A model generated the notes under the pieces. It ran no database searches. It saw only the letters and a list, made by a program, of their open reading frames with translations, and was not told where the DNA came from. DNA of 35,485 bases from Clostridia bacterium (GTDB taxonomy: Bacteria > Bacillota > Clostridia > Oscillospirales > CAG-272). Where the stretch lies: NCBI GenBank assembly GCA_017621655.1, contig JAGASS010000004.1, forward strand, positions 1-35,485. The letters run 5' to 3'. The position numbers were made by a program, and so were the translations under genes. Positions 23,879 through 31,457 of the stretch are shown piece after piece (the first letter of the stretch is position 1; every line of letters begins with the position of its first letter).

Positions 23879-25201
23879 TTAAGCGAGGAACTCGAGAGCC
23901 GATGCCATTCTCTGCTTAAGCTCGGTACCTGAGACGATGTCGTCTATATCGCCCGAGCGAGCGTTATTGAGAGCCGAGGCAGGGCCTGAGATCCATTCTT
24001 CCTTTAGCGAAGCGCGTGTAGCGTTCGGGTCAGCTGCTTCCTTCAGCTCGGAATCGTAGAGGAACTCAACTGCGGTGTCGGGATCGAGCACCGAGATAAC
24101 TGCGCCGTCGAGGGCAAACACGAAGGACGCACCGAGGGACTTTGATCCCATAAGCGTGTATGCCGAGCCGTATGCGTTACCGATTATAGCGGTTACCGAA
24201 ATTTCGCTGTTCGTATATGCGAATGCGAGGTCGGAAAGAGCCGTAAGATAATTCTTGCAGCCGCCCTTGAAGCCGACTGTATTTACGAGAGTGATAACGG
24301 GAATCTCGAAGTCAGAGCAGAGATTAACGAAGCGAGCCGCCTTTTTCGCGGAAGCACAGGTGAGCGCACCGCCGTTTTCGGTCGGCTGGTTTGCAACGAC
24401 GCCGACAACTCTGCCGTTAAAGGTGATAAGAGCCGTAACAAGCTCCTTCGAAAGATTTTCGGAAAGATACATAGGCGCGCGGTCGTCGGAAAGGGCAGAG
24501 ATAAGGTCCTTTACGTCTCCGTCGACGTACGCATTTACGTCAAGCGGCTCGTTTATATTTTCGCAGTCGTCGCCGATGACGGTTCCCTCCTCGCAGTTAG
24601 AGGGGAGAAGCGAAAGAAGCTTTGTAAGAGTCGCTACAAGCTCGTTTTCGGGGATCACGATGTCGGGATTTCCGATCGAATCGCCGTTCGGGATAAGGTA
24701 TCTTTCGCCCTTATCGGTCGCAACAGTTATATCAAACATCTCGGAAAGAACAGCCGAAGCGCCGCCGCATGCGCCGTTTATTACGGCGATCTGAGGTATA
24801 AGCGCCTTCGCCTCGCTGATCTTAGCCATTACGGAGCCGTAGGCGGAGAGGCAGTCGATTCCCTCGCTTACCTTTGCTCCTGCTCCCGAGAAGACGCCGA
24901 TAACGGGTGCGCCTGCCTTGAGAGCCGAATCGTAAAGGGCGCAGATCTTTTTGCCGTGAGAGGCGGTAAACGCCGCCTTGTCGACGGTCTTGTCCTGAAC
25001 GAACGCGTAAACGGGACGTCCATAGACCGATCCGCAACCGGTAATTACTCCTTCAAAATTTCCTTCACCCTGCTTCACGTAGGTGCCGAATTCAAGGAAG
25101 GTACCCTCGTCAAAAAGCGCGGAAAGAAGGACTCTTGCGTCCGCCGACGAAGCGTTTATCTCTTCACGCAGCTCGGCAGAAGTCTTTTTGTTCTGTGCCA
25201 T
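23879..25201 (-). CDS. crotonase-fold carboxyltransferase subunit, methylmalonyl-CoA decarboxylase alpha-like
   Basis: A 440-residue carboxyltransferase of the acyl-CoA carboxylase/MmdA superfamily (two crotonase-like halves). Markers are GNFEGVITGCGSVYGRPVYA in the N-terminal half, GACGGASAVLSEMFDITVA (oxyanion region), and in the C-terminal half RVVGVVANQPTENGGALTCA, TLVNTVGFKGGCKNY and GNAYGSAYTLMGSKSLGAS. It is somewhat shorter than typical MmdA (about 510 residues) and divergent in the first half, so the acyl-CoA substrate is uncertain. The start at 25201 (MAQNKKTSAEL) has CGGAGGAAAAAC before it; an in-frame ATG at 25243 is rejected. First gene of the operon with OadG, carrier, OadB and OadA. 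Confidence 0.85.
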   Translation of the reverse strand: MAQNKKTSAELREEINASSADARVLLSALFDEGTFLEFGTYVKQGEGNFEGVITGCGSVYGRPVYAFVQDKTVDKAAFTASHGKKICALYDSALKAGAPVIGVFSGAGAKVSEGIDCLSAYGSVMAKISEAKALIPQIAVINGACGGASAVLSEMFDITVATDKGERYLIPNGDSIGNPDIVIPENELVATLTKLLSLLPSNCEEGTVIGDDCENINEPLDVNAYVDGDVKDLISALSDDRAPMYLSENLSKELVTALITFNGRVVGVVANQPTENGGALTCASAKKAARFVNLCSDFEIPVITLVNTVGFKGGCKNYLTALSDLAFAYTNSEISVTAIIGNAYGSAYTLMGSKSLGASFVFALDGAVISVLDPDTAVEFLYDSELKEAADPNATRASLKEEWISGPASALNNARSGDIDDIVSGTELKQRMASALEFLA

Positions 25202-25362
25202 GTTTTTCCTCCGAATTTTGGGTGTTGAATAATAATAAACCATTCTCCCCCATTATTAATTATATTGTAAACCAAAAAGCAAATTTTGTCAATGAATATG
25301 TGTGAATTTTCAAAGAAATTTTCATGAAAATAAAAAATCCCCCGAGGGGGAGGAGAAGAAAA

Positions 25363-25534
25363 ATGAAATATCGCATACGCGATATGAAATGATCCTGCGG
25401 ATCATGAAATATTTTGCCTATCGGCAAAATATGAAATAAAATTTGCCCATATTCGCGTCAGCGAATATTTCACATTTGCGAAGCAAATATTTCATAGCGA
25501 AGCTATTTCATTTGCCTGAAAGGGCAAATTTCAT
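25363..25534. repeat. array of seven small hairpins with TGAAAT spacers
   Basis: Hairpins: ATATCGC/GCGATAT (25368-25385), ATGATCC/GGATCAT (25389-25405), ATATTTTGCC/GGCAAAATAT (25409-25432), ATATTCGC/GCGAATAT (25449-25468), ATTTGC/GCAAAT (25474-25488), ATAGC/GCTAT (25494-25506) and ATTTGCC/GGCAAAT (25510-25529). Each stem has its own sequence with a short loop (3-6 bases). The spacer is ATGAAAT in the left half and its complement ATTTCA in the right half. There is no open frame and no gene in 25202-25568. Function unknown. Confidence 0.85.
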
Positions 25535-25567
25535 TGAAAAAAGCAAGTCTTTCGACTTGCTTTTTTC
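25535..25567. terminator. bidirectional terminator next to tRNA-Arg
   Basis: AAAAAAGCAAGTC, loop TTTC, GACTTGCTTTTTT. On the minus strand it lies directly beyond the tRNA 3' end. Confidence 0.9.
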
Positions 25568-25568
25568 T

Positions 25569-25644
25569 TGGCGCGCCCTAGAGGATTCGAACCTCTGACC
25601 TACCGGTTCGTAGCCGGGCACTCTATCCGCTGAGCTAAGGGCGC
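25569..25644 (-). tRNA. tRNA-Arg (anticodon ACG)
   Basis: On the minus strand the 76-nt sequence folds as a cloverleaf: acceptor GCGCCCT/AGGGCGC, D arm GCTC/GAGT, anticodon loop CTACGAA (ACG, decoding CGN arginine codons after deamination of A34), T arm AGAGG/CCTCT with TTCGAAT, then a discriminator G and an encoded CCA. The first anticodon-stem pair is a C-T mismatch. The tadA gene that deaminates A34 of this tRNA is about 490 bases away on the same strand. Confidence 0.95.
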
Positions 25645-25725
25645 ATTATTTTCGTGCGACATATAGTCTACCACAGAAAGAAAGATTTGTCAAGTGATTT
25701 TTGAAAATAATTATTTTGTTTTTGT

Positions 25726-26050
25726 GCGGGAGGGGAAACTCTCCCCTACAAGAGATATATCGAACGTCAATTTGTAGGGACAGGCAACCTCGGGAACCCC
25801 CAAAACTCGCGTTCGCTCGTTTCGGGGAACCCCTCCCCTCGACTGTCCGCACGTGAACAAAGTAACACCGTTTTTTTGCGGGCGAGCACAGGCGAGGGTT
25901 CCCGAAAATGAGCGAAGCGAGTTTTTGGGGTTCCGAGGTCGCCCCTACCGTGAAAATATCAAACGTTTCCGTAGGGGCGAACTGCGTTCGCCCGTCTTTA
26001 CGTAAAGAAACATCGTTTTCAAACGGTGCGTCGAGGACGTCGCACCCTAC
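25726..26050. repeat. mixed family A REP array between tRNA-Arg and tadA
   Basis: Five elements: 25726-25748 (inverted, GGGAGGGG/CTCCCC type); 25774-25850 (GTAGGGACAG type with nested module between CCTCG direct repeats); 25878-25947 (inverted, GGGCGA type with nested module); 25971-25994 (GGGCGAAC/GTTCGCCC type); and 26024-26050 (inverted GGTGCG/CGCACC type). The spacers contain AAAGTAACACCG and AAAGAAACATCG. The 25645-26128 region has no supported gene. Confidence 0.9.
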
Positions 26051-26091
26051 AAACAACGTGTCGAAGCATCGGGGCGTCGTCTTGCCTTTTC

Positions 26092-26123
26092 AAAAAACAA
26101 AAGGGCGAAAGATCGCCCTTTTG
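26092..26123 (-). terminator. intrinsic terminator of the tadA unit
   Basis: AAAAGGGCGA and TCGCCCTTTT pair around AAGA. On the minus strand GTTTTTTG follows. It lies a few bases beyond the tadA stop and next to the REP array. Confidence 0.85.
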
Positions 26124-26128
26124 AAAAA

Positions 26129-26581
26129 TTACTTATTTTCCCTTATTTTCTTAAAAAAATTGCTCAAAACCGCCTTGCATTCCGTTTCCATAACTCCGCC
26201 GACGATCTCGGGGCGCGAGGAATAGGGATACGAAGCGAGATTAATAAGACTTCCGAACGACCCCTCGCGGCTGTCGTATGCGCCGAAGACAACACGGTCA
26301 ATACGCGAATTTATAATCGCGCCTGCGCACATCGGGCATGGCTCAAGGGTAACGTAAAGGGTGCAATCGGTCAGGTGCCAACCGCCGAGATATTGACAGG
26401 CACGTCGGATTGCGGAGGTTTCCGCGTGCGCGGTGGCGTCGAAGACCGTCTCGCGCTCGTTGTGCGCCGAGGCGATGACCTCGCCGCGGCGGACGATGAC
26501 CGCCCCTATCGGAACTTCACCTTTTTCAGCCGCCTTTTTTGCCTCTTCAAGGGCAAGCAGCATGTATTTTTCGTCAGACAT
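26129..26581 (-). CDS. tadA: tRNA-specific adenosine deaminase
   Basis: TadA converts A34 of tRNA-Arg(ACG) to inosine. The 150-residue protein has the zinc deaminase motifs: HAETSAIRRA (metal-binding His with catalytic Glu) and PCPMCAGAI (the two Cys), plus the N-terminal IGAVIVRRGEVIASAHN core and C-terminal NFFKKIRENK-type tail. The start at 26581 (MSDEKYM) is preferred over 26590 because AGGTGCTTTTG precedes it, and it overlaps the end of the upstream gene as ATGTCTGA, a coupled arrangement. The substrate tRNA is encoded about 490 bases downstream. Confidence 0.95.
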   Translation of the reverse strand: MSDEKYMLLALEEAKKAAEKGEVPIGAVIVRRGEVIASAHNERETVFDATAHAETSAIRRACQYLGGWHLTDCTLYVTLEPCPMCAGAIINSRIDRVVFGAYDSREGSFGSLINLASYPYSSRPEIVGGVMETECKAVLSNFFKKIRENK

Positions 26582-27428
26582 CAAAAGCACCTATGTACAT
26601 TTTCTTCATCTCGAGCGCGTCCTCAGCCATCGTTCCTGCGCTTTCGCAGATGATACGGGGCGTGAGGTTATTCTCGTAAAGAACTTTCGCAAGAGGCGAA
26701 AATTCGGGACCGTAAACTGTATCGGTAAAGGTAAGATGCTTCTTTTCACCACCACCTGTGAACTCGATCTTCGAGAAATGACAGTGCAGATTTTTCGCGA
26801 CCTCGTCACCAAGGGAAGAGCCGATCTTATCGAAAACGCGCTTGTAATCGTCCTCGGTGACGAAAACGTTACCGAGATCGCGTGCGTTCAGATGACCGAA
26901 GTCAACAACGGGGATAAGACGCGGACTGATCTTACAAAGCTCGATGACCTCGTCAAGCGTTCCGAGCTGATTTATCTTGCCCATCGTTTCAAGACCAAAT
27001 TTTACGTCAGTCTCTATCTCCTCAAGAGCGCGCGAGATAGTATCGGAGGCAAGCGCGAGCGCCTCTGCTCGAGTTATCTTCGACGCGCTTCCCGTGTGGA
27101 TAACTATGCGGTCAGCGCCGAGAAGCTCGGCCGCGTGAACGCTTTTGCGTATATAATCAATACTCTTAAGGCGTTTTTCGGTTTCAACGCCCGAAAGGGA
27201 GATGAAATACGGCGCGTGAAGCGACATCGCAATGCCGTATTCCTTTGCCTTGTTTCCGACCTCGATGAAATTCGCATCGGAGCCGGTCACGCCGTTTCCG
27301 CACTGATATTCGTATGCGTCAAGACCGATCTCATAAAGCCATTTCGGTGCTTGCTTTGTCGATTTGTTTCCTGCGGCGTAGAAGCTCTCGGAGTTTCCGC
27401 CCGGTCCGAAAAGTGCGCGGTCACTCAT
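26574..27428 (-). CDS. TIM-barrel AP endonuclease 2 family protein, endonuclease IV-like (284 aa)
   Basis: The 284-residue protein has the sequence marks of the AP endonuclease family 2/endonuclease IV (Nfo) barrel: SLHAPYFISLSG, VIHTGSAS, the Glu of FGLETMGK, PVVDFGHLNARD, LHCHFSKIEF and the C-terminal Glu of RIICESAGT. These His/Glu/Asp residues form the three-zinc site of Nfo, which cuts DNA 5' of abasic sites. Its motifs deviate slightly from classical Nfo, so a sugar-isomerase-like role cannot be ruled out. It overlaps the upstream gene by four bases (27425-27428) and tadA by eight, so the three are coupled. Confidence 0.85.
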   Translation of the reverse strand: MSDRALFGPGGNSESFYAAGNKSTKQAPKWLYEIGLDAYEYQCGNGVTGSDANFIEVGNKAKEYGIAMSLHAPYFISLSGVETEKRLKSIDYIRKSVHAAELLGADRIVIHTGSASKITRAEALALASDTISRALEEIETDVKFGLETMGKINQLGTLDEVIELCKISPRLIPVVDFGHLNARDLGNVFVTEDDYKRVFDKIGSSLGDEVAKNLHCHFSKIEFTGGGEKKHLTFTDTVYGPEFSPLAKVLYENNLTPRIICESAGTMAEDALEMKKMYIGAFDV

Positions 27429-28114
27429 GGTATATTCACCGTATCGGCAAGCTCGATGGTATCAAGCTTGACACCGCTGTAGGTCACCTTGCTGTTGAAA
27501 ACTGCCTCTACGCTGACCGTATCGCCGCTTTCGACTTCAATAGTCTTAGTATAAAGCAGAGTCTGTCCCTTTTGGTTTTCCTCTTGCTTTATTGCGTCGG
27601 TTGAGAACTTATATTCTTCGCCGTCGACGGTAAGAACGTTATCGTATCTGCCCTTTAAGCTGATGCTGTAATGCTCAAGATAAAGCTCAACGGTAAGATA
27701 AGCTTTTCCGTTCTGCTCGTAAGCGGTAACGTCAGCGCGGAGATTGAGAGCAACACCGGTATCTGACTTAAAGCTCTTTTCAATAAGAAGCTTGTCGGGG
27801 GTTACGGGAGGATCAATTTCATCGGGACCTGTCGTTACGTCGGGGTCAGTGGTAACCTCGGGCGTGGTCGTTACGTCGGGGGTAGTCGTAGTGCCGGGCG
27901 TGGTTGACTGATCCGGGGTCGTAGTATCGGGATTTGTCGTGTCGGGGGAGGTGGAATCGGGATTTGTCGTGTCGCCTGCCGTGGTCGTGACGGACGGATT
28001 CTTTTCCTTATCACCGTCGTCACCGTTGTTCATTATAAGAAGCGCCGCGCCGAGCGAAACGATCATTATAACGAGCAGAACGATTATGAATTTTACTGCA
28101 GCGTCAATTTTCAT
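27425..28114 (-). CDS. membrane-anchored protein with Thr/Pro/Asp linker (229 aa)
   Basis: The N-terminal helix (FIIVLLVIMIVSLGAALLIM) anchors an extracellular protein. Residues about 38-100 are a low-complexity linker built from TTPD, TTNPD and TTTPEV units. The C-terminal 120 residues are beta-rich with ALNLRADVTAYEQNG, YLTVELYLEHYSISLKG and DTVSVEAVFNSKVTYSG; this could be a surface-exposed beta-sandwich, but no family is recognised. It overlaps the AP-endonuclease-like gene and follows a larger protein with the same type of linker. It is probably exported to the cell surface. Confidence 0.7.
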   Translation of the reverse strand: MKIDAAVKFIIVLLVIMIVSLGAALLIMNNGDDGDKEKNPSVTTTAGDTTNPDSTSPDTTNPDTTTPDQSTTPGTTTTPDVTTTPEVTTDPDVTTGPDEIDPPVTPDKLLIEKSFKSDTGVALNLRADVTAYEQNGKAYLTVELYLEHYSISLKGRYDNVLTVDGEEYKFSTDAIKQEENQKGQTLLYTKTIEVESGDTVSVEAVFNSKVTYSGVKLDTIELADTVNIP

Positions 28115-28126
28115 CTTTTTTCTCCT

Positions 28127-30037
28127 TTATTTACTTATTACTGTATAGATCTGCCATCCGAGTTCCTCCGAATATGCGGCAATTCTGCCGTCGGAAACGT
28201 CGGAAATATAGTCGAAAATGAAGGGAAGAACGGTGTTTCCCTCGGTGTCTACCATTCCGTAACCGCTGTCGGTGTGTGCAACGGCAAGTCCCTGAAAATA
28301 GGGTCGCGCCTCATCGAAAACGGGGGAAAATACCCAGGAATTGTCGACGTTCATATATCCGTATCTGCCGTTTTTGGAGACGAGCATTATTCCGTCGGAA
28401 TAATTTTCAATCGAATAGCTTCCGGGAGGAGTGACTCTCGTGCCCTTCTTGGTGTAGAGCAGATTTACGGTCTTAACAAGCTTTGTCGCGGTCTTTGCGT
28501 CAAGAAGCGCATAGCGCACCATGACGTGACCGTCGCTGCAAAAGTACATTCCCATATCGTTTACGTCGTTATTTATTCCGCCGTATAGGGATTGGTAATG
28601 CTTTTTATGGTTGAAGTCGGACGGGGAAACGTAGGGAGTGTCGAGAAGCGAAATCACGCGGTTTCCCTTCGTATCAATGAAAAGATAGCGGTAAGTCTCG
28701 TAAACTACGCAGGCAATACCGTCGGAGGTGAAGTCGTAAGCCATCGTATATTGCGGCTTGATAACGACCTTTCCTGCGCTGTTTTTATAGCCGTAAAGCT
28801 CGCGGTAGCTTACGCGGTAGAGCTTTCCGTCCTTCTCAATTATATCGCCCTCGTTCGGCTCGGTAACGGGCGGAATTTCGGGATCGGGTGCGGTAGTTTC
28901 ACCCTCGCTCGTTTCGGGCGCTGTGGTCTCACTTTCGGTAGTATCGGGGGCAGTCGTTTCGCCCTCTGTGGTATCGGGACCTGTCGTATCGCCATCCGTC
29001 GTGTCGGGGTTTGCCGTATCACCTGCGGTAGTCTCAGAAGAATCGGTTGCGGTGCGCAAGTTCAACACTGCAGGCGCATCGGTGGTGTCTTCGGGGGTCG
29101 TGGTGACTTCAGGCGTTGTAGTAACTTCGGGTGTTGTGGTTACTTCGTCCGACGTTGTTCCGTCGGGATCGGTCGTATCGGGTACGGTAGTCTCACCGTC
29201 GGTAGTCTCACCGTCGGTAGTCTCACCGTCGGTTGTTTCTTCGGGTGTCGTTTCGGGCGGTTCAGTAGTTACGGTGCCGACGAGCGTCAGCTCCATCACC
29301 CTTTCCTTAAAGGGGAAAAGGTCGATATTCGACTGCGCAAAATATCTCGGCGCGTCGAGCGCGATTGGAAGCATCTTTATATCTTTTATATCGATCTCCG
29401 TCAGCCCGTCGTCACTTATTTTATAATACTTTCCGCCGCTTTCTATGGCGGGCATACCGTCGTAGGTCTTTTGGTTGAGCAATGTAAGGGTGACGTTTTC
29501 GACCAGAAGGTCGCCGTTTTTGTTATAGATCGCGTTCGTTTTTCCGTTGTTTACGATCGCGTATCCATAGTAGAGACGGATTCTCGGAAGATCAGTTGAT
29601 TTCGTCTCTTTTTTGGTGGAAAGAGTACCGTTTGCAACCTCGTAGAAAACGTTTTTCGTAACGAGATGCGTTGTCAGCGAAAATTCTCCGTCAAGAAACG
29701 GCGCGTTCGTCTTCGCAAGCGCAGAATTTTTGCCGAATCTTGAATACGAAAGCGTGTATCCGTTTTCGAGCGCTTCGCTTAAGTCCTTGATTTTTGAAAG
29801 AATTTCCTTGATCTCGTCGTCGTTCATTGGCGGCTGCGTGACCGTCGTGTCGTCACCGTCGGTAGTGACGTCGGGACCGACGCCGTTTGTCGTTTCGTCG
29901 GGTGTTGTATAGACGACGGGGCGTTTTATGAATGTAAAATCGTATGCGCCGCCGTCATATAGAATGATCGCGACGATGAACGATAAAAACAGCACCATCG
30001 CCGTTATTCTTATGACAACATTTTTTGTCAGCTTCAT
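28127..30037 (-). CDS. large surface protein with WG repeats and Thr/Asp-rich linker (636 aa)
   Basis: An N-terminal membrane helix (VIRITAMVLFLSFIVAIILY) is followed by a short linker, an extracellular domain of about 180 residues, a long linker of ETTDGETTDG and EVTTTPEVTTTPED units (about residues 255-390), and a C-terminal region with WG-type repeats such as LYGYKNSAGKVVIKPQYTMA, GRYGYMNVDNSWVFSPVFDE and GYGMVDTEGNTVLPFIFDYI. WG repeats form beta-propeller-like folds and are frequent in surface proteins of Bacteroidetes and Firmicutes. The linker may be glycosylated. It lies 12 bases before the next linker protein, so the two probably form one unit. Ligand unknown. Confidence 0.85.
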   Translation of the reverse strand: MKLTKNVVIRITAMVLFLSFIVAIILYDGGAYDFTFIKRPVVYTTPDETTNGVGPDVTTDGDDTTVTQPPMNDDEIKEILSKIKDLSEALENGYTLSYSRFGKNSALAKTNAPFLDGEFSLTTHLVTKNVFYEVANGTLSTKKETKSTDLPRIRLYYGYAIVNNGKTNAIYNKNGDLLVENVTLTLLNQKTYDGMPAIESGGKYYKISDDGLTEIDIKDIKMLPIALDAPRYFAQSNIDLFPFKERVMELTLVGTVTTEPPETTPEETTDGETTDGETTDGETTVPDTTDPDGTTSDEVTTTPEVTTTPEVTTTPEDTTDAPAVLNLRTATDSSETTAGDTANPDTTDGDTTGPDTTEGETTAPDTTESETTAPETSEGETTAPDPEIPPVTEPNEGDIIEKDGKLYRVSYRELYGYKNSAGKVVIKPQYTMAYDFTSDGIACVVYETYRYLFIDTKGNRVISLLDTPYVSPSDFNHKKHYQSLYGGINNDVNDMGMYFCSDGHVMVRYALLDAKTATKLVKTVNLLYTKKGTRVTPPGSYSIENYSDGIMLVSKNGRYGYMNVDNSWVFSPVFDEARPYFQGLAVAHTDSGYGMVDTEGNTVLPFIFDYISDVSDGRIAAYSEELGWQIYTVISK

Positions 30038-30047
30038 TTTATCACCG

Positions 30048-30473
30048 TTATTTGTGGTATTTTCCGTTATTTATTATGGTAAATGCGCGGTATATCTGTT
30101 CAAGCAGAATGACTCTCATCAGCTGATGCGGAAAGGTCATTTTCGAAAATGACAGACGTAGGTCGCAGGACGCCTTGACGTCCTCTCCCATTCCGTCGGA
30201 ATCTCCGATGACGAAAACGATCTCCGATATTCCGCGTGTCGGAAGCTCGTCGAGCTTGGATGCAAGCTCCTCGCTCGATAGCTGCTTTCCCTCAACGCAG
30301 AGCGCGATCTTGAACGCCTTTTTCGGCAGGTTCGGGATCAGCTCGCGGTCGGTCTTGGTCTCCTTTATTACAAGGGAAGCGTAACCGCTTATTCTTTTTG
30401 AGTATTCTTTTATCGCGTCGCGCAGGAATTGCTCCTTGAGCGTGCCGACGCAGAGAACAGTTACGTTAAGCAT
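30048..30473 (-). CDS. rlmH: 23S rRNA (pseudouridine1915-N3)-methyltransferase RlmH
   Basis: RlmH methylates pseudouridine 1915 of helix 69 of 23S rRNA using SAM. The 141-residue SPOUT protein shows the trefoil-knot signature EIVFVIGDSDGMGEDVK and the C-terminal SFSKMTFPHQLMRVILLEQIYRAF, with the conserved HQL/R-L-LEQIYRAF motif, and NNGKYHK at the end. It is slightly shorter than the usual 155-160 residues, with loss inside the N-terminal third. It is located 10 bases upstream of the WG-repeat gene. A REP pair separates it from the MBL protein. Confidence 0.96.
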   Translation of the reverse strand: MLNVTVLCVGTLKEQFLRDAIKEYSKRISGYASLVIKETKTDRELIPNLPKKAFKIALCVEGKQLSSEELASKLDELPTRGISEIVFVIGDSDGMGEDVKASCDLRLSFSKMTFPHQLMRVILLEQIYRAFTIINNGKYHK

Positions 30474-30529
30474 AGTTTGTCCTAATTTAAGGTATTATTG
30501 AGGTCGTTATGGATTTTAGAAACGAATTT

Positions 30530-30666
30530 GTAGGGGGCGACGTCCTCGACGCCCCGTTACAACGATTAAACGTTCTTGCAACACAACTCGCTATCAAGAA
30601 AATTTTTAACCCTTTCAATAAGATACATTGCACCCTTTGCGGGGCGTCGAGGACGTCGCCCCCTAC
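30530..30666. repeat. family A REP inverted pair (about 137 bp)
   Basis: GTAGGGGGCG-type REP at 30530-30556 and its inverted partner at 30640-30666. The spacer contains no conserved frame. It lies between rlmH and the WalJ-like gene and resembles the pairs at 7578 and 31931 in length, but its spacer sequence differs. Confidence 0.9.
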
Positions 30667-30674
30667 ACGGCGTT

Positions 30675-31457
30675 TTAGATATTATCGTTACTCTCTAGCA
30701 AAACCGTTATTTCGTCTCTTTTTGCGCACTTGACCTCGACGCCGTACGGGTCGGTTGACTTTTTTACCGTTTCAAGCGCGATATCGGGGGTATTGTTTTC
30801 CTCACTTAAATGCGCGAGCATCAGTTTTTTCGTGCCATGACGCGCCCACGCGCCCGAAATTTCGGCGCAATCGTCGTTTGAAAGATGACCGCCGCCGGAA
30901 AGAATTCGGGATTTGAGAGCCGCAGGATAATTTCCGCAACGCACCATCTCGCGGTCGTGATTCGCCTCGATAATTACCGCCTCGCATCCGCAAAGGCAGT
31001 CGTAAACTGTCTGCGTGACGTATCCGATGTCGGTTACGATGCCGACCGATGTGCCGAGGTGCGTAAAACGGTATCCGACGCAGGCGTGGCTGTCGTGCGG
31101 AACGGGAAACGCTTCGATATGAAGCTCGCCGACGTCGTATGTAAATTCAGCTCCGTGACGTATAAGACAGGTATCTAGGATGCTGTTTTTCTGAATATTC
31201 ATTGCGTTTGCACTCTGCTCGGTCATATGTACTCGGCAGGGATGCTTTTTAAGCAGCGTCGAGAGGGCGTGCGTGTGGTCGCCGTGCTCGTGAGTTATGA
31301 AAATATCGGAAACGCGGTGGATCGTGCTTCCGACGCTCTCAAGTGCGGCGATCAACGCCTTTGCGCTTCCGCCTGCATCAAGAAGCACTGTATGCTCACC
31401 CGCTTCTATCAGCGTGCAGTTTCCGGACGATCCGGAATAAAGGGAAATAACTCTCAT
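30675..31457 (-). CDS. MBL-fold hydrolase, WalJ/YycJ-like
   Basis: A 260-residue metallo-beta-lactamase fold protein. The zinc motif THEHGDHTHAL is the canonical HxHxDH, followed by further ligands such as PVPHDSHACVGY, an Asp in VGIVTDIGYV and EANHDREM. The N-terminus MRVISLYSGSSGNCTLIEAG matches the WalJ/YycJ subgroup, which in Bacillus belongs to the walRK operon and affects DNA replication-linked phenotypes. There is no walRK here. It overlaps the upstream membrane-protein gene by one base (TGATG), indicating translational coupling. Confidence 0.88.
   Translation of the reverse strand: MRVISLYSGSSGNCTLIEAGEHTVLLDAGGSAKALIAALESVGSTIHRVSDIFITHEHGDHTHALSTLLKKHPCRVHMTEQSANAMNIQKNSILDTCLIRHGAEFTYDVGELHIEAFPVPHDSHACVGYRFTHLGTSVGIVTDIGYVTQTVYDCLCGCEAVIIEANHDREMVRCGNYPAALKSRILSGGGHLSNDDCAEISGAWARHGTKKLMLAHLSEENNTPDIALETVKKSTDPYGVEVKCAKRDEITVLLESNDNI

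Noticed and set aside
25363..25534. CRISPR array
   Set aside because: The constant element is only about six bases, the variable parts are palindromes of unequal length, and no cas gene is near.
28592..29599. 335-aa open frame opposite the WG-repeat gene, rich in Gly, Arg and Cys
   Set aside because: It is the complement of the Thr/Asp linker repeats; the composition follows from those codons. No start signal.
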